Source: Ceratodon purpureus (lineage: Eukaryota > Streptophyta > Bryopsida > Pseudoditrichales > Ditrichaceae). Taken from it: a stretch of DNA of 64,000 bases. Below the pieces are notes generated by a model that ran no database searches, was not told the origin of the DNA, and worked only from the letters and a program-made list of their open reading frames with translations. Where the stretch lies: positions 21,008,177 to 21,072,176 of the forward strand of contig CM026422.1 in the NCBI GenBank assembly GCA_014871385.1, written 5' to 3'. This document shows positions 57,762-64,000 of this stretch, piece by piece. The first letter of the stretch is position 1. Each line of letters starts with the position of its first letter. The position numbers were made by a program, and so were the translations under genes.

Positions 57762-59261
57762 TAGCTCACGGGATACATTCGTGTAAATTATTAAATTTTG
57801 ATTTCTTCAATTATTCTTGACTTGTAAAGAATTTAATTATGACATAAAAGAGGACCAAGCTTATAGCGGAAAGGATGAATGAATGCCTGGCAAAGTTTCA
57901 TCCGTTAGGGCAGCCGCAGGGTGACAGATATCGTTGGGATCGCTCTAAAAGAGTCCAAGGGTCTGTCTCTCAAGAAACACCGACACACCTGCATTCTCAT
58001 GCTCATGCTCTTCGGGCTCTTACATAGCCGATGCCTGGCTCTGGATTTCTACATTCCTCCACCATGGCTGAAGTGGGTTCCATGTCTTGCAAAGGCTTCA
58101 GCGCCGCAGGTGCGTGGCCACGTTCTCTATTGCATTGTGTTGTTGTGAAGCATGCATTCGTATTTGCATCGTACTCTGCAGTTTCTGGATTAGATGGGAC
58201 TCGGTGTATGCGAACAGATGGGCATGGCACTCTTGATCTTGACCAGACGAAGCTGAAACAGGGAGAACGTGAGCACAGTCCAAGATTTGTGCATATTCTT
58301 GGGGTCGGTGATTCTTGATTGTGCATTCCTGTTACCTCCTGCTTTCGTGACTAGCCTCTCCCAGTCTAACACGTTTCTTCGGAGTTGTTGTCTCTGCATG
58401 CAGTGGAGAGCATGCTCTTCTCTTGATGGGGTGTGGGGTTATCTGTTCTCCAAACCCTTGTATCAGCAAGGTCAGTTCTGATGAGTGCATCTTAGGTTAT
58501 GCGACAAAGATGCTCCTCAGTTGGTACCATGATTTTGTACCAGTAGGCTCATTTGGTGCGAACGTCTTGCAGATACGAGGTCCACAACAGAGACGATGTA
58601 GGCACATGGTGATGATGTGGGTTCTAAGTGTTTGTTGGTCGGTTGCCTGGTGATGCAAATCTGTTTTCGTGCGAGAGAGAGACAGAGGTGCCCTCCAGGA
58701 TACATGGTTTGTGTGCGCAGGGATACAGGTGGAGAGCGTGGTAGCGACGGTCTTTCCGGAGGTGAGGTGCCATCATCCTTCTGTCGATTGTGAAGTGAAG
58801 CATGCTGGAAGAATGATGTCCAGAGGGGGCCGTGGGTGGCCTGCAAGTGATGTAAAGAGCTCCGGGGACTGACTGAATGCGCCTGCGAGTGAGGAACTAA
58901 TGAAGCATCCAGTGCAGGTGGGTGTTATGAGATGAGTGTAGGGTTGGGCAACGCAGACGCCGGGCCAGGTCCTCGGACTTAGAATTCATTCAGAGTCTGA
59001 GGTCGGTAGAGTGTGGTGCTGCGTAGAGAAGGAAGTGGGTGTAGAGTATCCCTGGTCGTGTCATGCTCGTGGTGTTCCATTCTTCTGCCACTGCAGGGGC
59101 AGTGGGTAGGATTGCAGGACCGAGGAGGCAACGTTGCGAGGCTTCCTCGGTCCATTCGGTTGCTGCTGGACGTGGTAGCGGTTGTGGTGTAGGGTTAGGG
59201 TTTGGAGGTTTAGATAGTAGGTGAGAAGTAGGTTTGTCATGTGTCGGTGATCGGCTAACAT
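57762..59261. other. no recognised gene upstream of the tRNA cluster
   Basis: Moderately GC-rich DNA with several short open frames on both strands, none with a domain that I recognise. Confidence 0.4.
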
Positions 59262-59301
59262 GTTCATATGGCCGAGTTGGTCTAAGGCGCCAGATTAAGG
59301 T

Positions 59302-59334
<33 letters not shown>

Positions 59335-59342
59335 TGTGAACA
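59262..59342 (+). tRNA. tRNA-Leu(AAG)
   Basis: A complete 81-nt cloverleaf. Acceptor GTTCATA pairs with TGTGAAC, the anticodon stem is CCAGA/TCTGG with loop TTAAGGT (anticodon AAG), the long variable arm is TCCGAAAGGGC, and the T arm is GTGGGTTCAAATCCCAC. A box (TGGCCGAGTTGG) and B box (GGTTCAAATCC) are good. No T run follows before the next tRNA. Confidence 0.96.
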
Positions 59343-59345
59343 TTG

Positions 59346-59365
59346 CCCCTCCGTCGCTGGAGGGG
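59346..59365 (+). other. GC hairpin between tRNA-Leu and tRNA-Tyr
   Basis: CCCCTCC pairs perfectly with GGAGGGG around a 6-base loop in the 51-nt gap. It could be a processing element in a joint transcript. Confidence 0.6.
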
Positions 59366-59393
59366 GGCGCCCCCGATCATGATCTGTTACTTA

Positions 59394-59477
59394 CCGACCA
59401 TAGCTCAGTTGGCAGAGCGGAGGACTGTAGAGTTGGCAGATATCCTTAGGTCACTGGTTCAAATCCGGTTGGTCGGA
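59394..59477 (+). tRNA. tRNA-Tyr(GTA) with an 11-nt intron
   Basis: Acceptor CCGACCA pairs with TGGTCGG, and the T arm holds GGTTCAAATCC. The anticodon loop CTGTAG is followed by the intron AGTTGGCAGAT (59431-59441) at the canonical site one base 3' of the anticodon. The mature stem GAGGA/TCCTT forms only after removal. Plant nuclear tRNA-Tyr genes normally carry such an intron. A TTTT terminator is at 59484-59487. Confidence 0.96.
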
Positions 59478-59483
59478 CACCAG

Positions 59484-59487
59484 TTTT
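59484..59487 (+). terminator. Pol III T-run after tRNA-Tyr
   Basis: First TTTT downstream of either tRNA-Leu or tRNA-Tyr. Confidence 0.7.
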
Positions 59488-59868
59488 GTTTCTGCGGGTT
59501 GTGTTTTACCTGTGTGGATGTGTCCGAGCACATTCTCAGGGCGTTTTTGTGAAGACACTAGGGCGTGCTGCTGGAATCAGCATTTTGCGTTTTTTCCCTT
59601 CGTTTCTGTATGTTGTCATTGGTTTTCTGGGCGTGTTCGAACTTCGGGTGGTGGCTACTCGAAGCAGAGAGTGTTTGTGTTGACAGAAGAGGGGGGGCGT
59701 TGGGAAGGAGGGGAGGGGGAGAGTGAATTAGCAATGTGTTTGCGAAAAGTAATGTGTTTTGGAGAAGCATTGTGTTCTGCGAAAAGCGATGTGTTTTGCG
59801 TGACGGGTGTTTTGGTGGTGCGTTTGGGGTTAGGCTTTGCGGAGCGCAGTGATGGAAGCATGAAACTG

Positions 59869-59940
59869 GGATCCGTGGCGCAATGGTAGCGCGTCTGACT
59901 CCAGATCAGAAGGTTGCGTGTTCGATTCACATCGGGTTCA
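59869..59940 (+). tRNA. tRNA-Trp(CCA)
   Basis: 72 nt. Acceptor GGATCCG pairs with CGGGTTC, including one G-T pair. The anticodon stem is CTGA/TCAG with loop CTCCAGA (anticodon CCA), the D arm starts TGGCGCAATGG, and the T arm holds TGTTCGATTCACA. A TTTTT terminator is at 59968-59972. Confidence 0.95.
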
Positions 59941-59967
59941 ATCTCCCGAACATATCTTCCTAGCGCG

Positions 59968-59972
59968 TTTTT
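59968..59972 (+). terminator. Pol III T-run after tRNA-Trp
   Basis: TTTTT 28 bp after the tRNA end. Confidence 0.65.
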
Positions 59973-60086
59973 GATTTTGTGATCTTTTTTTGATCGAATG
60001 TCCGGATGGACATATTCGATTGTGTACGAAGGAAGGGAGCGTAGGTATCATCTCGAGGCATTTCCACAGCAGCTCTGCTTCGTTTC

Positions 60087-60168
60087 GTCAATTTGGCCGA
60101 GTGGTTAAGGCGGCAGACTCGAAATCTGCTGGGGTTTCCCCGCGCAGGTTCAAATCCTGCAGTTGACG
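60087..60168 (+). tRNA. tRNA-Ser(CGA), left copy
   Basis: 82 nt. Acceptor GTCAATT pairs with AGTTGAC, the anticodon stem is GCAGA/TCTGC with loop CTCGAAA (anticodon CGA), the long variable arm is GGGGTTTCCCC, and the T arm holds GGTTCAAATCC. The discriminator base is G. A TTTT terminator is at 60180-60183. An identical copy lies inverted at 63795-63876. Confidence 0.96.
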
Positions 60169-60711
60169 TACTGCTTCAATTTTGTGAACATTGCTCGAGC
60201 GGTTATGTCAATATCGGAAGTACTGAGCGCACGTTGATCAATCAGTTGCAGGTTTTGATCATCGAGGAACAGAGATCATCTTGGCTGCCAATCCGGAGGG
60301 GTTTCCGACTTCACCATTGTGGAGAATGGAGATGGATCATGCTATCAGACTGGTTTACCGGCGTACATTTAAGTTCACCATTTCTTTCTACCTTGAGGAA
60401 GCTGTGACCCTCTTGCGTATGTATATGTTGACACTCATTCGCCTGGCTCAGTGTGCTGTCTCGTCCTTGAGTGTGCCGTCTCGTCCTTCAGTTTTTTCCT
60501 CTACACCTAGGAGCAATTGTTTTTCAGTCGCATCGTCAGGTACAATATTGGTTCACTCATCTATCAGGGTGCGGCTGTTGGTTTCCGTCGAGCTGTAGTA
60601 GCTGCTGTGGTAGCTCAGAGGTGTAATGATGGCTGGAAGGAGAAGAGATCAGTACGAAGTACTCACTGGGTTTGAGAGATTGGGTCAATGATCGACTGCA
60701 ATGCTTGGTTT

Positions 60712-62037
60712 CAGGTGATCGAAGATGGCTGCTCGACGTGTGTTGCCTCCGGTGATGGCTACCATGGCTACTCAAAGTTGACCGCCATGTGGTGAACCGG
60801 CTCCAGGCCGCATAGGGCCAGAAGTAAGCGTAGATGCAGAGTTCAGACCAGATCTGGTGACCTTTGAGAGAGCCAGTGATAAATGCAGCTGTGATTTGAA
60901 GTTATTCTTCTCAAATAAAAGCTAACGGAACAAGACTTTGTTCTTTAATTTGGAAAATGGGTGCCGTGCTGGAAATTTATGAGCTTATCAGCTTTCGTAA
61001 TTGCTATTGTCTGGATCTTAAAGATGTATAAGGTTGTGGGACCGATAATTCCTGACTGAATTTCAGCATTAGCTACAATATTTGAGCATTTCTATAATTT
61101 TCTGTGATATTTTAAAGTCTGCATGTGTATAATCTTTGAACCGCTCATAGAGTCCTGGATTTCATGAGAAGTTGAATCCTAAAATAGAGTTCTGCACCAA
61201 TCAGAGCTAATCAGAAACAAGGCACTCATACGAAATTTCAAACTGGAAGGGGTTCTTGAACATAGATGGGTTGTCGAGCACCGCAACGTTGGTCACGTTC
61301 ACAGCCGACATGATGATGAAGCAGAAACTCCCACAAAAACTACCTCACTCTAGAACCTCTCAGAGACTGAATATAGAATGGGAGGAGCCCAGTAAAAGCT
61401 CTACGCGCAGCTACGAAGGTAACCAATCCAACAAAACCGATCACGAAGCTAGAGCTTAATCAACGACACCAGAAGTCTAAACACCAAAATCCTAAGCAGA
61501 ATGAGCGGAGGGGAGAGGGAGAGCGAAGTGAAGCTTGAGTTGCGAGTGCTTGATCATTCGCGACATTCCTCCTTTCTAGAGGCGCCTTCAGACCGCAGGA
61601 AATATAACACACTAATGAAATTTAATATCAGACTTTTTGAGCTGAAAAATATAACCATGAGTGAACAGGTAGTCTAGCCATAGATCATATTCCTCAGAGA
61701 AGGTGAAAGCGATATTGTGCAAAATAGAAGCCAAGTCATACTCCAAGTCAGGGCACTGGTAAATTTTCACTGTATTTTATGTATCCTCAAGCATCTGGTA
61801 AAAACAGATGGAGTCGCCTTAGGTAAAGTACATCAAAACTAAGCTCGTATGACATAAATATGGATATAAATGTCACCACATCATTCAACTGATTGCTGTC
61901 GCGGACCACCATGACCAATTCAGCAACCATCGAACCACAACATCACCTACCGAGAAGAGACCGCCAGCAACAAGACTGGCGGTATCCAGGAACCACTAAC
62001 GTCTTGGCACAACCAGATACCACTAACTTCACAATCT
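60712..62037. other. palindrome spacer, left part
   Basis: No gene recognised. AT-rich DNA downstream of the minus-strand NTF2 gene; its first few hundred bases beside the gene may be the 3' UTR. Confidence 0.45.
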
Positions 62038-62409
62038 TCAGCCGTAATTGAGCCGAAAAATGTCATTCAACACATATAAGCTTCCTTGAGGAGTAGGAAG
62101 GAGGTGGAACATCTGAGCAAATTGGAGCAAATGCTCCTCATCAGGAAGTTGCAAGGTCCCGCTCACGAACACCACCATGCCACCCGCAGGCCCCGAAGGC
62201 TGGCAGTCGACGGTCGAGACGATGTGCTTGCACTGCTGGAAACAGAGGCTGTTCAGCTTGTCGCTGATCGCCTGGCCGCCCTGCACCTTCTGCCCCTCGA
62301 ACGTCAGCATAGATCCCTCCTCGTAAAGCCCCACGAGCGCCTCCCGGTTTGTGTCAAATGTGCTGTAGTAGTGCTCTACGAACGCCGTGCTCAACACATC
62401 GGGATCCAT
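62038..62409 (-). CDS. NTF2: nuclear transport factor 2, intronless
   Basis: A single exon of 123 residues, the normal NTF2 length. The start ATG is at 62407-62409, chosen because MDPDVLSTAFVEHYYSTFDT matches the family N-terminus, although the frame stays open upstream. Conserved parts are LVGLYEEGSMLTFEGQKVQG, FQQCKHIVSTVDCQPSG, GGMVVFVSGTLQL, FAQMFHLLPTPQGSLYVLND and IFRLNY. NTF2 is a homodimer that binds RanGDP and FxFG nucleoporins and returns Ran to the nucleus. A TATATAA box lies about 65 bp upstream. The lack of introns contrasts with the other genes here and hints at a retrocopy, but the frame is intact. It lies in the spacer of the large inverted duplication. Confidence 0.95.
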   Translation of the reverse strand: MDPDVLSTAFVEHYYSTFDTNREALVGLYEEGSMLTFEGQKVQGGQAISDKLNSLCFQQCKHIVSTVDCQPSGPAGGMVVFVSGTLQLPDEEHLLQFAQMFHLLPTPQGSLYVLNDIFRLNYG

Positions 62410-62474
62410 TTCTGGCACTCGCTGCTGCTCTTTAATGTCGAGTACTGTGGCTCTTTGGTGCAGGTGGGTGAGCG

Positions 62475-62481
62475 TTATATA
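62475..62481 (-). promoter_or_regulatory. TATA box of NTF2
   Basis: TATATAA on the minus strand, about 65 bp upstream of the NTF2 start codon. Confidence 0.6.
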
Positions 62482-63166
62482 GATGCGCAGGTCAGGCGCG
62501 TGGAACTCACGCAACAACGATCACGCAACCCGAGGCAGAGCTGCCCAAATCTCCCCTTTCTCAAAGCCCCACTGAATTACCCAAATAATTGTGCCCGACG
62601 AGCCTCTCTAGAAGTTTAGAGCGAAGACTAGTCCTAAATTTGACTTGTTATATGCCTTGCCACACACTCAGCAGAATTATAACTATAGAAATCCAGGCAA
62701 AAACTGATAAAACAGCAAATAATTCATTCGGGGCTCAAGCAAACCTAAACTCATCTCTTAGCAAATAATCTGAAGGCTTTAACAGAATTGACAAGAAACT
62801 CATTGCATTCCTGGCTTGGAAGATGGGATGGAAACTGGCCCGCCCCGGTTGTGGGGCAAATGAGGAGGGACAACATTGCGAAAGAAACTGTTACAGTAAA
62901 TCGAAAGACCCACCCCACCAATCCAACATTCCGAACTCTGAACCAGAAATATTCAATGGCTTGACTTGTACATGAACGTCAAACAGAATGATGACCTAGA
63001 ACATTCCGTAAAACCAACGCCAGAACTCGAGGGCCGAGACTACTACTGCTGGAAGCACCGTCATCTTAGGAACGTCATCTCAATGGGGCTAGTAAAGCTA
63101 CCCACCAGTATTTGGTTCCCGCATTGTGCACTTATCAGACCTCAGGTCGGACTCAAATCCAATTCT
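62482..63166. other. NTF2 upstream region
   Basis: No gene recognised. Open frames on the plus strand opposite NTF2 (62086-62619) are shadows. Confidence 0.45.
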
Positions 63167-63252
63167 AAGCTGTGTTCAACACTCTATCCCTGAATGTTTC
63201 ACTTGCTGAAAGCTGTGTTCAAAACTCTTGCTCCGACTAATTCACTTGCTCA
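63167..63252. repeat. 43-bp diverged tandem repeat at the arm junction
   Basis: Two copies (63167-63209 and 63210-63252) share AAGCTGTGTTCAA and TTCACTTGCT. The end of the second copy coincides with the inner border of the right arm at 63252. Confidence 0.75.
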
Positions 63253-64000
63253 AACCAAGCATTGCAGTCGATCATTGACCCAATCTCTCAAACCCAGTGA
63301 GTACTTCGTACTGATCTCTTCTCCTTCCAGCCATCATTACACCTCTGAGCTACCACAGCAGCTACTACAGCTCGACGGAAACCAACAGCCGCACCCTGAT
63401 AGATGAGTGAACCAATATTGTACCTGACGATGCGACTGAAAAACAATTGCTCCTAGGTGTAGAGGAAAAAACTGAAGGACGAGACGGCACACTCAAGGAC
63501 GAGACAGCACACTGAGCCAGGCGAATGAGTGTCAACATATACATACGCAAGAGGGTCACAGCTTCCTCAAGGTAGAAAGAAATGGTGAACTTAAATGTAC
63601 GCCGGTAAACCAGTCTGATAGCATGATCCATCTCCATTCTCCACAATGGTGAAGTCGGAAACCCCTCCGGATTGGCAGCCAAGATGATCTCTGTTCCTCG
63701 ATGATCAAAACCTGCAACTGATTGATCAACGTGCGCTCAGTACTTCCGATATTGACATAACCGCTCGAGCAATGTTCACAAAATTGAAGCAGTACGTCAA
63801 CTGCAGGATTTGAACCTGCGCGGGGAAACCCCAGCAGATTTCGAGTCTGCCGCCTTAACCACTCGGCCAAATTGACGAAACGAAGCAGAGCTGCTGTGGA
63901 AATGCCTCGAGATGATACCTACGCTCCCTTCCTTCGTACACAATCGAATATGTCCATCCGGACATTCGATCAAAAAAAGATCACAAAATCAAAAACGCGC
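63252..64000 (-). repeat. right arm of the large inverted duplication
   Basis: The reverse complement of 59963-60711, running off the window end. Mirror pairs sum to 123963 (for example 60087 with 63876). Confidence 0.95.
63795..63876 (-). tRNA. tRNA-Ser(CGA), right copy
   Basis: Identical in reverse complement to 60087-60168, with the same cloverleaf, anticodon CGA and downstream T run. Confidence 0.95.

Larger units (their letters stand above)
59963..60711 (+). repeat. left arm of a large inverted duplication
   Basis: The reverse complement of 63252-64000, apparently identical over 749 bp where I compared it. It contains tRNA-Ser(CGA) and about 540 bp downstream. The true outer limit is unknown because the right arm runs off the window. 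Confidence 0.95.

Noticed and set aside
60093-60407. 104-codon open frame repeated inverted at 63556-63870
   Set aside because: It overlaps tRNA-Ser and is identical only because the whole arm is duplicated; no domain. Both are shadows of the palindrome.
62086-62619. 177-codon plus-strand open frame
   Set aside because: Exactly opposite the NTF2 gene, which has clear family identity; a shadow.

Overview
The window looks like nuclear DNA of a land plant, most likely a moss. It has multi-exon genes with short GT-AG introns, long AT-rich gaps, a Ty1/copia LTR element, several MITE-like elements, cytosolic-type tRNA genes and plant-style proteins. The proteins are a C-type-lectin receptor kinase, a short Cys-rich plant metallothionein, mitochondrial serine hydroxymethyltransferase, coatomer epsilon, ribosomal protein uS17 and NTF2. 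The moss assignment is inference; I ran no search.

Layout. 0-2.9 kb: AT-rich, then GC-rich promoter and leader DNA with an 80-bp nested hairpin. 2.9-5.4 kb: lectin receptor-like kinase (+, five exons). 5.9-12.05 kb: a young copia element with nearly identical LTRs and an ATTTT target duplication. 12.5-13.8 kb: F-box gene (-) with two in-frame TAG codons. 13.8-20.8 kb: gene-poor DNA with two MITE-like elements and a long (TA)n tract. 20.9-26.6 kb: a duplicated block carrying a metallothionein gene; one copy is intact and the other is frameshifted. 27.8-29.7 kb: coatomer epsilon (-, seven exons). 31.5-33.0 kb: ribosomal protein S11/uS17 (+, five exons). 35.3-39.8 kb: mitochondrial SHMT (+, fifteen exons, one with a GC donor). 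42.1-46.1 kb: two protein kinases head to tail, the second pseudokinase-like, followed by an inverted scrap of the first. 47-58 kb: gene-poor DNA with three MITE-like elements, heat-shock-element-like motifs and unrecognised coding-like stretches. 59.2-60.2 kb: tRNA-Leu(AAG), tRNA-Tyr(GTA, intron-bearing), tRNA-Trp(CCA) and tRNA-Ser(CGA). From 59.96 kb to the window end lies a large inverted duplication with apparently identical arms of at least 749 bp. Its 2.54-kb spacer holds an intronless NTF2 gene, and a second tRNA-Ser(CGA) sits in the far arm.

Most genes are unrelated housekeeping units (translation, one-carbon metabolism, COPI traffic, nuclear transport) and do not form an operon-like system. 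I found no new multigene system. The most notable structures are the tRNA/NTF2 palindrome, the adjacent kinase pair with its inverted fragment, the decaying metallothionein duplicate, the single-frame F-box gene with two ambers, and the possible dicistronic tRNA-Leu/tRNA-Tyr unit.
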